From the NCBI GenBank assembly GCA_031772625.1, contig CM062819.1, positions 1,228,563,070 to 1,228,627,069 of the forward strand: 64,000 bases of DNA, in the 5' to 3' direction. The translations under genes and the position numbers were made by a program. Under the pieces are notes generated by a model. The model was not told the DNA's origin, ran no database searches, and saw nothing but the letters and a program-made list of their open reading frames with translations. The DNA is from Pinus tabuliformis. Taxonomy: Eukaryota > Streptophyta > Pinopsida > Pinales > Pinaceae. Positions 1-12,298 of the stretch are shown here, one piece after another; positions within the stretch are counted from its first letter, which is position 1, and each line of letters starts with the position of its first letter.

Positions 1-410
1 TAAGTTATGGTTTTTTGGCATGTGGTATTGATAAGCCATGGTATTTTCCCATGGTATTGTAAGAAAGCCTATTTACAAATTAATATCCATGGTAAAGTGA
101 GGGTGAATATCCATGGTTAACAATCTTGTCATATTGTTATAAATATTTTGATTGTGAAATAATTTATGTTTTTTGGGCATGTGGTATTGATAATCCATGG
201 TATTGACCCATGGTATTGTAACAAAGGTTATTTTTTACAAGTTAATAATATCTACTGTAATGTGGGGGTGAATAACCACGGTTAAGAATCTTGTCATATT
301 GTTATAAAATATTTTGATTGTGAAATAACTTATGGTTTTGGGACTTGTGGTATTGATAAGCCATGGTATTGGCCCATGATATTGTAAAAAATCCTATTCA
401 CAAGTTAATA
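1..410. repeat. Tandem repeat, about 160-bp unit, at least 2.5 copies
   Basis: The phrase GTGGTATTGATAA recurs at 22, 181 and 347, giving spacings of 159 and 166. Each copy carries the same order of blocks: TATGGTTTT, then CCATGGTATT, then CACGGTTAA or CCATGGTTAA, then TCTTGTCATATTGTTATAAA. Copies differ by scattered substitutions. The array is cut by the left edge, so its full length is unknown. It has no coding potential and could be a satellite edge or a minisatellite inside a longer repeat. Confidence 0.85.
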
Positions 411-1554
411 ACAAAATCAAAATATAATAAATTGAATTTTATTATATTTATTAATTTAACTTTTATTATTAATGGAGACCATATTTAAATTTTTACACTC
501 ATCCCAATATCATTTTTAACTTCTTCTTCTTCTTTTTTATTTAGTGCAAAAATAACATATTATTATTAAAAATAAATCATTTAACCCAATTGAAATTTAT
601 ATATTTTATTTTATATTATAAATATTTCTTTTATTTTTTCCATTATAAATATTTCTTTTCTTTTTCATTTCTAGTTTAGCGCTCGATTCAAATAAAATAT
701 CCACAGATTACAACATCACACTCCAGCACTACATTTTTCTCTGCCTTATTGACATCTGCGTGGAAAGGAAGACCATCAACGTGATCTATGGGTTTCATGG
801 GAGTCAAACCCCAGATGGAGTTTGCATGGGAAACACCTTAGGAGAGCATCAACGATTAGATGGAGGAAGGGCAAAGTCATTGGGTGTGGATATTTTGGCC
901 ATTTGTACATGGGTATGTATTTGGACTCTAAAGAGTTCTTCCTTTTTACTAAAGATCATTTTTCTTATGGGTAAACAATTTCGAGGGTTTATATGATCAA
1001 AGCCTAAATTTCATCTAGAGTTGAGGGCTTAATGATCATGAAATTGCAGATCATGATTGCGGCCAACAATTCATCAAAAGAAAATGCACAAGTAAGCATT
1101 TTGCATGTCCTTATTTTAAAACAAAGGGTTCATGATTATGATAATGCATATCTTGATTGTGGCCAGCAATTCATCAAAAGACAATGGACAAGTAAGCATT
1201 TTGCATGTCCTTATTGTACAGATCAGTTCGCTCCTCCCTAACTTTTCTAGGGTTAGAATGCATGAAATTTTATTTTTTCTTTTCACCTTTTTTTAACTGA
1301 TTGACTGTTTGTGTAATGGACTCTACCATGCCCAAATTCAAAGGGTTCTAGTGATGCAAGCAAATTTTCTAGTAGGATGCAAATACTAGACCTTCCTCAA
1401 ACTTTGTTACATGAAATTAATTTTTTCTCTAATCATGAACATAAAATATTTTCTGTTTCATCCTTAGATTTTGATCTCAATACCTACAATTTTAAACCAT
1501 GTTACTATATTTTAAAGTGAATATACTTAGATCCATTAAATCTTACAACTCTCC
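411..1554. other. AT-rich interval without a recognisable gene
   Basis: Long A/T runs occupy 411-700. A 100-bp block at 1032-1131 is repeated directly at 1132-1231 with about 85-90% identity by eye. Because 100 is not a multiple of three, the copies are read in different frames, so an apparent cysteine-rich peptide there is not a real domain repeat. The short open frame at 760-996 resembles nothing I know. Confidence 0.6.
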
Positions 1555-2695
1555 AATGCTTAGGTTAATTTCACCTAAAAAGAAGGAACCTGAATGGATT
1601 TTGCAATTTAGACTCAACGCTTATAGACAATGATTAAAAATGGAAGAACCCAAATGGTATGATAACTTTTACCCACCCATCAATTTCCAATACCTTTGCT
1701 ATTATTCTGAACCTAAACAGAGAGAGTAGAAGAAGAAGAGGAGCCTGGATGAGCTGGACCCTGACCTGTTTGATACTTTTCAAAAGTTGGGCATGCCCTT
1801 GACTAGAAGAAGAGATTGACCAACGTTGTTGTAGATGTTGTTTTTGACAGTGTTTCCATTGCTACCATGCATAGGTAGACTCTATAAGCAGTTGAGGTTA
1901 TCTTTTGTTCATTATAAGAGGTAATTCGAGAGTATCTTAATCTAGTTAGGAAGTAGCTTAGTGGGTTTATTCCTCCTGATGATAATTGTTATGCTGCATT
2001 TTTATTTTTTTTAGTGATAGATCCTTCTATTAAATCCCCAAGCCAACTTTGTCACCCATGGAAATATCCACTTATTTTAGGATGAATGGGATGGAAACCA
2101 AGCAGTTTGAGAGGACTCTTATGGTTGTAGATAAGAAGATTTCTGTGAGGTGAGAGGATCTCTGTGACATATATTGAAGGATGCACTACATCATTTTATG
2201 ATATCAATCATCTCCATGCCATAGTAGTGGATCTCTATTGCATCGAGGGAGAAACAACAAAGTATTCCACTGTAAAGAATTGCTATGTCGGGGATGAGGA
2301 ATGTAGATGTGGGATTTATAATTTTATTACAAAAACATGTTTTTCCAATGGAGACAAATCAAGAATTTCATGGACCTCAATATAAATTGGTTCAACAATC
2401 ACCTCGAAATACTCAAGCATTGTTTTGAAAGGTGATGATGCAATTGGAAAGTTCTATTATGTTGCTTTGAAAATTGACTATCAATAGGGGGGACAAAGAT
2501 GATCCATATAGGGAATAATTGTAGTAGGATTGTTTCTAAAATTATATCTATAGGAAAGTCAAGGAAATACTGTAGAGAATTAGTGCAGGTGAAACAAAAT
2601 TCTCATAATGCAAGGAATTTTTCACAGTGTGATTCGATGCTCATCGGTGACCGAGCAATTGCAAATACTTATCATTACATTCAAGTACAATTTGA
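1555..2695 (+). pseudogene. SUFB: SUFB (plastid Fe-S cluster scaffold) pseudogene
   Basis: SufB is the scaffold subunit of the SufBCD complex that builds Fe-S clusters; in land plants it is nuclear-encoded and plastid-targeted. Translating + strand frames in order recovers the family from its N-terminal third onward: KEPEWILQFRLNAYRQ near 1585, EPKWYDNFYPPINF near 1648, RLTNVVVDVVFDSVSIAT near 1815, PMEISTYFRMNGMET near 2057, KYSTVKNCYVGDEE at 2260-2301, and NFSQCDSMLIGD at 2616-2651. The match stops at about 2690 (YIQV), so the C-terminal third, which carries conserved cluster and SufC/SufD contacts, is missing. Numerous stops (for example TGA near 1630 and TAA near 2030) and frameshifts break it. 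No intron interrupts the matched stretch, which fits a retrocopy, but I cannot tell whether the parent gene has introns here. The transit peptide is not visible. Confidence 0.9.
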
Positions 2696-2699
2696 GTTG

Positions 2700-5600
2700 C
2701 ATTAAAAAGCCTCTAATTTCATTTATTGAAAGTCCTTCTTGTGTCCTTATCTCTCTTAATTTCATTATGGTAGGATTGGAATGGGTTAAAGAATCAAGCA
2801 TATCATTGAGTAACATAGACAACCACATGTCACTACATGTCATTGTGCATACTCTATGTTTTTTATACAATTAGAAGTGAGCAATATGATGTGTGCACAA
2901 CCAAAAATCTTAGTAGGCATGATGAATCCAGTCTTAGCATGGAAATTGAAACCAAGAATCATAAAAAAAACAATAAATTTCTGCCACGAAGTAAAAAACA
3001 CAATAAAATATTCTATTCCAACATTGTCTATTTAGTGCAATATACTACTAATATTTCATAATTTTTAGAGATGATGGATGTCATGAAGATGCCCTCAAGC
3101 AAATTTACTGACTTAAAGATAGGATGGTTAGTGCAACTATTTACTTTAAATAGGCTAAATTTAGGTAATTAAAAGATGTTTGAAAATCTCTAGAAAAGCC
3201 ACCCCTGTTTCTTTTAAATAGGCTAAATTTAGGTAATTCAAACAAGTTTGAAAATCACTAGAAACACCACCCCCACATCATTTTATTTCCAATTGTATAA
3301 GATAATATTGAATAAAATTATGAGCACTTCCATTTAACTGAGCATACATAAAATAACAAACAAGGTTGATTCTTTTAAAAGCTATATCCATCATTAAATA
3401 TAAGATATGACAACGATGGCTCATAATTTTAAAGGCTATATCCATCACCAACTATAAGATAAGAGTTAATGAGATGGGAGCAAGTTTGTCTTGATATAAC
3501 ATGTAAACATCATGTTACTCAGAACTCATGCATATTGTATCTTATTGTGCATATGTTAATTGTATAACTTCAATCTAGTAATTTTTTACATTAAATTTGT
3601 CAAATATGTAGAAGTTACATTACACTAGCTTAAATCCACACACAATTAAAATATCGGAATATAAAATATCAGAAATATGGCAGGGGAATGAGTAGGCATT
3701 TTCACATGGTTTAAAATTTCCCCTTGGTTGGTGAAGAACCAATTCAATGTTATTTTTGGTGGATTGTTAAGGTATTAAATGAAGATAAAAAAAATTTAGT
3801 CTCTTAAATGACTGAAAAAGGATATTTAGAATGTTATATAGAAGTTACTTTTCACGTAGCTATATCTACCTTGACGTAACTATAATATTCCAACTCCATT
3901 TTTTTATATAGAAGTTACATTTCATGTAGCTATAGAAGTTACATTTACGTGTTTTAGATAGAAGTTACATTTTACATAGCTATATCTACCGTGACATAAC
4001 TATAATATTCCAACTCCATTTTTTCCACACTTTTCAACAATTTAAAGATTTGTCTATTCTAGTGTGATTATGCAATTAAATAGTTGATATTGTTTAAGGC
4101 ATCTCTTATATGAAACATTTTGAATTATTAAGTGGAATCTTGGGTAGGTTTTTGTTACTGCCATATATCATGTTTTAAGTAGACTTTGTTTTATAATTCA
4201 CCCAAGAGACTATAGGAGCAACCTTGAATTGCATGCTTGTTTCCATTATATATCTAATATTTGTAACCTTTTCCACGTCAAGAACCCAATAGCCCATGTT
4301 GGACATGAAGCAAGTACCTCCGAAATTGGGGAATATCAGTTATTCTATTTGCATAGGGGGATAGATTGAGAGAAGGTAATGAAAACTATCATAAATGGTT
4401 TTTGTCGAGTTGTATTTAATGAAATCCCACTAGAATTTGCTACTAAAGTAAATGATGAATTTGAAGCTTGGAGGTAGTGTTGAATAGGTGTTGCAAGAAA
4501 TCTCTATAACACTATCTATCTACATGATTCTAGTGCCATGAGATGGTGTCTCAATAACACTATTGTCCAGTGACGGGTACTAGATGTAGATAGCTTTCTC
4601 ATGTCCTACAGGTAAATCGTATCATTATATTTCTATGAAATCTCGGAATGTGTTCAAAGTTTGTCTCAGATAGGGAAATATGTATGTACTTTTGAATTTA
4701 TCTATGTTGTAATATGATCAATAATAAAGTTGTCATTGAAAATAATTGGGATCTACCATGTAAGTTTACTTTACTACATGAAATTCTTGATTTGTTAGAT
4801 CCCAACTAGTTAGGGTTGAATTTATTTTTGTTGTAATGAGATTAAGAATAAAGTTGTCATTTTGTTTATTTGTTAGATCCCAACTTATTAGGATTATGAG
4901 GAGTTCTCTTTCATGACAATATTTATGAATGCTCTATTCTTGCTCAAAGAATTACATATTACAGAAAGGTGGAAAATAAATGAGATACAGTTGAATGGAT
5001 TTCTGTTTTAAAATGTGTGGAGGGATTATAAGATCATTTTCATTTGCGTTCAAATATTTTGGAGCACCCACTAAAGTGCTTCATTTTCCTCCTAGTTAAT
5101 TCCATTTCTACTATCTCAATGCTTCTAGAAGTCCTTCTCCAAAGTGATCTCTTAACTATCATGGAGGGAAATTCATTACTTGATTGGAAGCCACGGATTA
5201 CAACTTGATTAGGAGAAGGGGATGAGAAAGCTTCATATTCTTCAATATATTCTACAAGTTAAAAGCATATCGAATAAGTACCTTTCTGTTTAATTGATAC
5301 AACAATCACTCGAGCATTTGTTAAGATTTTGAGACCTTTTTCAATGATTTTTTTTTCTAAAAGTTATGTTCTCAATTAAAGAAATTAAAGAAAAGGTCAA
5401 AATGATGCAATGGAAATATTTTCGGTTTTATTACCTAAGAATGCCTTGCTAATGTGAAGGGCTTGGTATTTTCATGACTCAAGATTCACATTTGACTTCC
5501 TAGCATTTCTTTTAATTTCATTTTTGTTGCGTTTATACTACTATCCTTGAAGTTGGTGATCTACTGTGTGTGTAATAGGAAGTATTAACTACTAAGCACT

Positions 5601-6293
5601 CTCAAGGGTGATATTGATGGATGACTAACTTTAAATGTCCCTACTTGACACTTTAGTATTATATGATCATGCAAAGAAAATATTAATCAATATTAAAGGG
5701 GATATGATTAACGTGCAATGTTTCTTGGCTTGTCATATAATTACTACATTTTGGCCCCCAATAATACATTTGAGGATAATTTTTGGTTTTTACTTATGGA
5801 GCTTTCCTTTGGATGAGAAAAACATCGAGGATAAATCTCCATTGCATTGGCATTAGACATCATCAAAGAGGAATTCACCAAAAGTAGTAGAGGACATGGG
5901 AGAAATCAGTACAATGAGTGGATAACCACTAGAGAAACACCGAGGCAACATAATTACTTGTGTATTTAGATTTACTCAAAATTAACTAGTCACAAAAAGT
6001 ACCCTTTTTCTAAATATTTTCATGTATACAAAAATACTAGAAATGCAATTTCAGACTAATTATTCAAACTAATAATTATTTGATAGTCATGATTTGTAAT
6101 TAAATAGTATAATATGATTACTATTATAGGACACAACTATAGCGTTTGACCATGAGGGGCATTGTGACAATATATGTACACTTATCATTGTATTAGACAA
6201 TTGTATCTCAAAGCGTGATATCCATCCAATGAAATGTACTCCCAGAGGCCATTATGGGATTGAAATTTTTTCTTTTAGTGGACAAGTGGTGAT
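2700..6293. other. AT-rich interval with short local duplications, no gene seen
   Basis: I find no supported coding region. Local repeats are present. A block containing AATAGGCTAAATTTAGGTAA occurs twice around 3145 and 3214 (period about 69). GGCTATATCCATCA-type text repeats around 3380-3440. GTTAGATCCCAACTA/TTAGG repeats around 4795 and 4872. AATAAAGTTGTCATT recurs near 4723 and 4850. This is ordinary decayed intergenic DNA. Confidence 0.5.
3837..4026. repeat. Direct duplication, about 121-bp period, with short internal repeats
   Basis: A 68-bp block starting TAGAAGTTAC and ending CCAACTCCATTTTTT occurs at 3837-3904 and again at 3958-4025. Between them are two further copies of the short phrase TAGAAGTTACATTT. 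The duplicated blocks differ at a handful of positions, mostly transitions. Confidence 0.75.
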
Positions 6294-6298
6294 ATATT

Positions 6299-7824
6299 TG
6301 TTGGAAATAATACTGAGAGGGGGGGTGAATCAGTATTATCAAATTCTTTTCAATATATCTTCCAAATTTATACTTTAAGTTATTCCTCATATTAGTTTAT
6401 ATGTTAGTACCATATAATAATGAGCAAGAACAGGAAAAACAGATAATCACAACAGATATAAGGTGGAAACCCAATGTGGGTGAAAACCACCTGCTGCAAT
6501 ATGTCTCTATCTTCTTTCAATTAGAAACTTCTTTTACAATGATTTTGTATTGGTGCAGTCCTTTACCAATACACAGGCTGCAACTTGTAGAGAGCTACAA
6601 CCCTCTCTCTTTTTCCAATCTCTCCTGGAAGGGAGCGACAACCCCCTACTTCTTTTCTTCCAAGGACCACTTTTCATAAATTTTCAAACTGGGTCCATGA
6701 ACATCAAATAATCATCAAGTGCATGTGAATCACCCAATCAACTTTTTCAATCAATCAATGAATCAACTAATAACTTCTCAGAATGCAGTAACCAGATCAG
6801 CAATACCAGTAATCTAAACCGAGAACTCTTCAGCAATAGATAAAAGACAACCAAAAAATGTTTCAAGAAAGGTCCGCAACTTCACCAATAGAGGCCTGCG
6901 AATATCCACAGCTCTTCTGTATATAAACTACGCAAATCTGCACCTCTTCCTTCTTCTGCTCTGCGTACCTCCGCACCTACTTCTTCTTCTCTGTGTACCT
7001 CTGCACCTACTCCTTCTGCTGCCCTGCGTACCTCTGCTCAGGTTCGCACCTGCACTGTCTACCTGACAGCGTACCTCCGCACCTAGTCCTTCTGCTGCGC
7101 TGCGTACCTCGCACCTGCGCCTTCTGCTGCGCTACGGATCCCCGCACCTGCGCCTTCTGCTGTGCTACGGACCCTTGCACCTGCACTGTGGATTGCCTGT
7201 GGACCTCTGAATAGAGCCAAATTAACAGTCCTCCAATGTGCCACAGAGAGTCAGATCCACAGATCTGATCATGCGCCCGAGAGATCATGACCTATCAATA
7301 GATTTGCCTTAAAATTCACCTTGATTTAGATCTAGCTTTTAAAACCGATCACCCAAAATTTCAGATCTTAAGATATTCAAATTTCACAAGTGTCTAGCCA
7401 AGTGATCTCCTTTCCTTTTTATAGGCAAGCCCTTATTCACACCATGGGACAAAACCATCGAAAACCAATACAAGGGATCCAAACCGAGGTTCAATACTTT
7501 AGATCCTATACCACGGACCAAAACCATAGGATGATGATCGACGGGCTAAATACCAAGGGCCAAATATAAGAAACCCCTCCTGTGCGCACTTCTCTGCATT
7601 GGAGTGAGTGAACTGGGGTCTGCACCTTCTGAACGGAGCACCTGCGGATATGTCCGCACTTCTTGGTCGGCATACCTGCGAGTTCGCGACTTCTCTTAGG
7701 ATCACCTGCGGGTATCTCATTTTCTATGATTTTGAGAGCCTGAATAGAGATCTGCCACTTGAGTGAGTTGCCATCAAGTACAACACCTGTGCCATAGCGC
7801 CAAACCTGAATCATAATGCCAACA
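6299..7824 (-). repeat. Copia-1 left LTR (3' LTR)
   Basis: It starts TGTTGGAAATAATACTGAG and ends ATGCCAACA, pairing with 13214-14748. The interior at about 6945-7210 is a degenerate short tandem array of CTCCGCACCTRC/TTCTGCTGC-type units, echoed in the other LTR. Short open frames here are by-products of that array. Confidence 0.93.
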
Positions 7825-8287
7825 ATCACCCCCTTTGGACTTGATGGCAACCCCAAGATCCTCAAAGTCATTCTCCCCCTTTGACATCAAGGGCAAAGGG
7901 CAGACCAAGATATTCTCTTCCTTTTTTGTCCATACTCCCCCTGAGTGCCTGCTGAAATTTTTGAATGAGCTCCCCCTGACTATAGACCAGATCTGCAAAA
8001 GAAAAATTCTTTAAGAAGAACCATAAACTACCATACACCATACATGACCTTGACAAAAGAGAAAGAGACATATTAGCAACAATATTCAGATCAGCATCCA
8101 TGTTCTCCTTCTGTACTTTCTCCTCCAAGATCTTCTACCATAAGGCCAACAATGCATTATTAGAAGAATATATGCTCCCCCTGAACCTGTTCCATTCGAT
8201 CTTCGACCAATCCATAACCCATCAAATGTACGCGTATACCCCATATGAAACTCATGTACAACCAACAATATCTGAAACAGATGAGAT
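7825..8287 (-). promoter_or_regulatory. Copia-1 3' polypurine tract and upstream tract array
   Basis: Immediately inside the 3' LTR the - strand reads AAAGGGGGTGAT, the expected plus-strand primer for reverse transcription. Further tracts of the form AGGGGGAG recur upstream at about 7873, 7934, 7969 and 8174. Repeated polypurine tracts between pol and the 3' LTR are a described Sirevirus hallmark. The interval has no supported coding region. Confidence 0.8.
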
Positions 8288-9403
8288 TCAATAACAAGAT
8301 GATGCATCAACTACCCCCAACTTTTGCCTGAGGTATTCAAAGGTCTCCCTGGGCAATGGTTTGGTGAGTATATCAGCAACTTACTCCTTAGAAGGAACAT
8401 ACTCCAACTTGACCTTTTGTTCAAGCACTTGTTCTCGAAGAAAATGATATTTGATAGGTATATGCTTGGTCTTTGAATGCATGACTGGGTTCTTTGAAAT
8501 GCTGATAGCACTTGTATTATCACATAGGATGGAGATAGGTGGTGTACAAGTGATTTGAAAATCCTGCAAGGTCTGCATCATCCAAAGGAGTTGAGTGCAG
8601 CAAGATGCAGCAGCCACATATTCCGCTTCAGCTGTAGATAAAGCAATCGAACTCTGTTTCTTGCTGAACCAAGATACTAATATGGAACCCATAAAGAATG
8701 CACCACCACTTGTGCTCTTTCTGTCATCCACGCTTCCAACCCAATCTGCATCTGTATAAGCATGAAGAGTGAGATCTGTATTTCTAGGATACCATAAGCC
8801 ATAGTTTTGAGTTCCTTGAAGGTACTTAAAAATTCTCTTCACTTCTTGAAGATGACTTTCCTTTGGGTTTGCCTGAAATCGTCCAACTATTCCCACTGCA
8901 TGCATAATGTCTAGTCGGGTACCTGTCAAATAAAGTAGACTTCCAATCATAGATCTATAGGTTGGCTGATGCACTGCTGCTGATTCATCATTTGCACTGA
9001 GGCTACATCCTGTAACCATGGGGGTACATACTGGTTTTGCATCTTCCATGCCATATTTCTTCAAGATCTGCTTGAGATACTTGGTTTGAGACAAAAAGAT
9101 ATCGTCTTCCTTTTGTTGGATTTGCAAACCAAGAAAGTATGTCAGTTCTCCAAGCAAAGACATTTCGAATTCTTTCTGCATCACCAAGGCAAAGCTTTGA
9201 CTCATAGCTTCTTCATTACTGCCAAAGATAATATCATCTACATACACAACAAGTATTAGCAATTTGTCATTTTCAATTTTTATATAAAGATTGCTATCTG
9301 CTGATCCTTTTGAAAAACCTTGTTGATGAAGGTATTTGCCCAAACGGTAGTACCAAGCCCTTGGAGCCTGTTCAAGACCATAGAGAGCCTTTTCAGTCTG
9401 CAT
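8288..9403 (-). pseudogene. pol: Copia-1 RT C-terminal part and RNase H
   Basis: The frame opens with [14 protein letters not shown], the copia RT fingers/palm signature, followed by YVDDIIFGS, the intact YVDD catalytic motif, about 50 residues in. The connection domain (GSLLYLTGTRLDI) and RNase H follow, with HAYTDADWVG (catalytic Asp), SWFSKKQSSIALSTAEAEYV (catalytic Glu) and LCDNTSAI. A TAA replaces the expected Gln codon right after EYVPSKE at 8381-8383; the same frame then continues (ADILTKPLP) to the true end near 8288. A frameshift separates this segment from the upstream RT at about 9403-9380. Reverse transcription acts in the cytoplasmic particle, but this copy cannot make a functional enzyme. 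Confidence 0.95.
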
Positions 9404-9906
9404 ACAAGATTTGGATCATTCCCAAGAATGAAACCATCTGGCTGCTCAATGTATACTTCTTCTTCTAAGTCTCCATTCAGAAAGGTTGATTTCACGTCCA
9501 TTTGAAATACTTTGAACTTCTGAAAGCTTGAGAGAGCAAGGAACATTCGGATGGCCTCAAGTCTTGCAACAGAAGAAAAAGTTTCTTCAAAGTCTATTCC
9601 TTCTTGTTGAGCATACCCTTTACAAACAAGTCTGGCCTTGTTTCTAATTACTTCCCCATTTTCATTCAACTTATTTTTGAAGATCCATTTTGTCCCTATG
9701 ACATTCTTATCTTTTGGTCTAGGAACCAACTCCCAAGTATTGTTCTTTTCGATCTGCTCAAGTTCTTCATCCATTGCCTTGACCCAGCATTCATCTTTGC
9801 ATGCCTCTCTTACATTTTGTGGTTCAATGGAGGAGAGTAATGCCAAATAGCTTGAAGCTTCTGCAATTGTTCTTCTTGTTTGTACGCCTGCCTCCTTTTG
9901 CCCCAA
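9280..9906 (-). pseudogene. pol: Copia-1 RT N-terminal part
   Basis: The frame encodes the start of the copia RT domain: [57 protein letters not shown] and [20 protein letters not shown]. The first catalytic Asp sits in QMDVK; the usual KTAFLNG reads KSTFLNG. The frame shifts at about 9400 before the second palm motif. Upstream, a frameshift near 10058 separates it from the integrase C-terminus, and the 9907-10055 interval encodes an acidic linker in another frame. Confidence 0.94.
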
Positions 9907-10055
9907 GATTTGAGATTCTGGATGATTCTTTTGAACATACCTAGATGGAGTCTTCTCTTCTATCCTTGTCTGTTCCTCTGGTGCCTCTTGAGGTTCTTCT
10001 TCATATTTAGTCTGATTTGGAGGGTAGTCTTCATCCTCTTCGATATTTTCATGAT

Positions 10056-10489
10056 TTACTTGCCTAGAATGTTTCCTTTTTCATCAACCACCACATCAAT
10101 GCTGTCAACAATTCTTCCAAGTCTTTTATTGTAACAATTATATGCTTTGCTGTGAGGAGAATAACCAAGGAGAATGCCTTCATCTGCTCTAGGTTCAAGT
10201 TTGCCAAGTTGTTCATCATTATTCTTAATATAGCATTTGCTTCTAAAAATTTTGAAATGCTTTACCGAAGGAGTCTCACCATACCAGAGCTCATGAGGAG
10301 TTTGAGTGTTGTTCACTCGGACATTTGTTTTGCTGGGAATAACAACCACATCAAATGCATCTTCACCCCAGAAGGTTGCGGGAGTTCCAGACTCATCAAG
10401 CATAACACAAGCCATTTCTTGAACCGTTCTGTTCATCCTTTCCACCACTCCATTTTGCTGAGGAGTCCTAGCTGTAGAGAATTCCCTTC
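10056..10489 (-). pseudogene. pol: Copia-1 integrase C-terminal part
   Basis: VERMNRTVQEMACVML is the copia integrase motif around the catalytic Glu of the DDE triad. TPHELWYGETPSVKHFKIF and EGILLGYSPHSKAYNCYNKR follow, the conserved copia C-terminal integrase region. A frameshift at about 10500, just after SDRGG, breaks it from the core domain encoded upstream. A frameshift at its 3' end separates it from RT. Confidence 0.93.
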
Positions 10490-12298
10490 TTATTCCATGT
10501 TCTTCATAGAAATCGAAAAATTCATTTGAGGTAAACTCCCACCTCTGTCAGACTTGAGGCACTTAATTTTGCGATCTGATTCGTTTTCAGCCAAGGCTTT
10601 GAAAGATTTGAATTTTTCGAATGCTTTGTCCTTGTGTTTCATAAGTCCTAACCAAACCATCCTAGAGAAGTCGTCAATGAATAATATAAAGTATTCTTCT
10701 GCTCGAGGTGACCTTGTCCTAAATGGACCACATACATCTGTATGGACTAGTTCAAGAGGCCTGCTGGCTGATCCTTCCTTCTCAGGGAAGTTAGTTCTGG
10801 TTTGCTTACCAAACTGACATGATTTGCATAAGGTGTTGTCTGGAATTTTGATATCTGGAAGGCCACGAACTGCCTGGTACTTGCATGCTTTCCTTATTTC
10901 TGAAAAGCTTAGATGCCCCAACCTCCAGTGCCATAACCAGTGTTCATTATCCTTGCTCAAATAGCATTGTTGTTGTCCTTCTTCAAATATGTATAAGTTA
11001 TTTGGAGTTCTTTTGCCTTTGATCACTGCTTTTCCTGTATGAAGATCACGAACACTACATCCATTTGATCGAAATATTACCTCGGTTCCTTGATCGCACA
11101 TCTGACTGACACTCAGAAGATTATGCTTCAAGCCATCAACATACAAAACATTTCCAGCTTTGACATTTTCTTTCAACTGAGCAGTGCCTCTTCCTTTTAT
11201 GACTAGAGGGGTATCATTTCCAAAAGAAACTTTCTTTCCCTTTTCTAAAACACTATATGATTCAAGTTTTTCTTTATCACCTGTCATATGTTTCGAACAT
11301 ATGCTGTCGATGTACCATTGATTTTCCTGTCCTTCTGCATAAAAGGCTATCCCACATCTTTCTGGCTGTGGTTCCTTTATTCTCCATGTTCTGGTACTTG
11401 AGGCTTGTTCCTTTGTCTGCCAAAACCTGCTCCTACATTCAAAATCTTCATGACCAAAGTTATTACAAATAGAACATTCAATTTCATTTTCAAGGGCTGA
11501 AAATTTGTTATAGGTCCTTTTCGTGATCCCAGTCATACTTCTTTGTTTTTGAGCTTCTCTAGTCATGATTGTTTTATAGGCAACACAATAAGCTGCTTTG
11601 TGGCCAAAGTTATGGCAAGAGAAACATTGGCCATTGAAGAAACTTTTGCGATTATCAAATCTACCTGCCAAATGATTGTAGTTTCTATTGTCATCCATTT
11701 TTGAGGCAAATTGAGAAGATTTTACCTGTGGCTGGTTGTAGATTTTGTTCATCCTTAAGGTGGATTGCCCCTGATTTACCTGGTAATCTTTGTTTATTCT
11801 TGATGTAATTTGTCCCTGTTTTACTTGGTGATCTCCATTGGGCTTTTTCTCATTCCTCCTTGCTGCATTGAGATAACTCTTTGAGGTGGATGCTTGAGAT
11901 GCTTCTCCATTATACCCAAAACCTGTCTTGATTAGTGGAGAATGTTGTATATTGATAATCTCATCCAGAGTTTCAGATCCTTTAACAAATTTAAGATTAA
12001 GAACCTTTGTTTTCTCAATTTCTTTTCTAAGGCCAACAATTTCACATTCTAACTTCTCAAGAGACTTTTCTTTTTCATCAAGTTGGAATTGCAGAGTATC
12101 AATGATCACATTCTTTTCTTCTAAACATGTTTTGAGTCTAGAAATCTCTTCATAAAAGCCATCCACATCTATAGCATCCATGTAATCATCATCTTCAAAA
12201 GCCATTAAAAGTTTATAGTTATTACCTCGTTCATCTTCATCACTATTTGAAAGACCATCACTATCTTCATGAGTGTAGTAACTTTTCTTAGTTACATT
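10490..12298 (-). pseudogene. gag-pol: Copia-1 gag C-terminal extension, zinc knuckles, protease and integrase core
   Basis: Domains in order: a Glu/Lys-rich coiled coil from residue 15 to about 75 of the 571-codon stretch at 12205-10490; the HSPLIKTGFGYN motif shared with two other elements in this window; a CCHC knuckle CFSCHNFGHKAAYC; a second knuckle-like motif CSICNNFGHEDFEC; the protease active-site context WYIDSICSKHMTGD, in which the usual DSG reads DSI; the GAG-pre-integrase segment LWHWRLGHLSFSEI; and integrase with HTDVCGPF (first Asp) and SDRGG (second Asp). It is in frame with the upstream gag, separated only by a TAG at 12299-12301. Loss of the protease glycine and the later frameshift make it inactive. 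Confidence 0.94.

Noticed and set aside
1032..1241. Cys-rich peptide with FACPYC, resembling a zinc finger duplication
   Set aside because: The duplication period is 100 bp, so the two copies are in different frames; there is no second Cys/His pair.
2622..2870. 82-codon - strand frame overlapping the SUFB pseudogene end
   Set aside because: Half of it is antisense to SUFB; the remainder matches no family I know.
7007..7288. Cys/Pro- and Arg/Gln-rich frames on both strands in the Copia-1 LTRs
   Set aside because: They come from a short tandem CT-rich array and are not collinear between the two LTRs.
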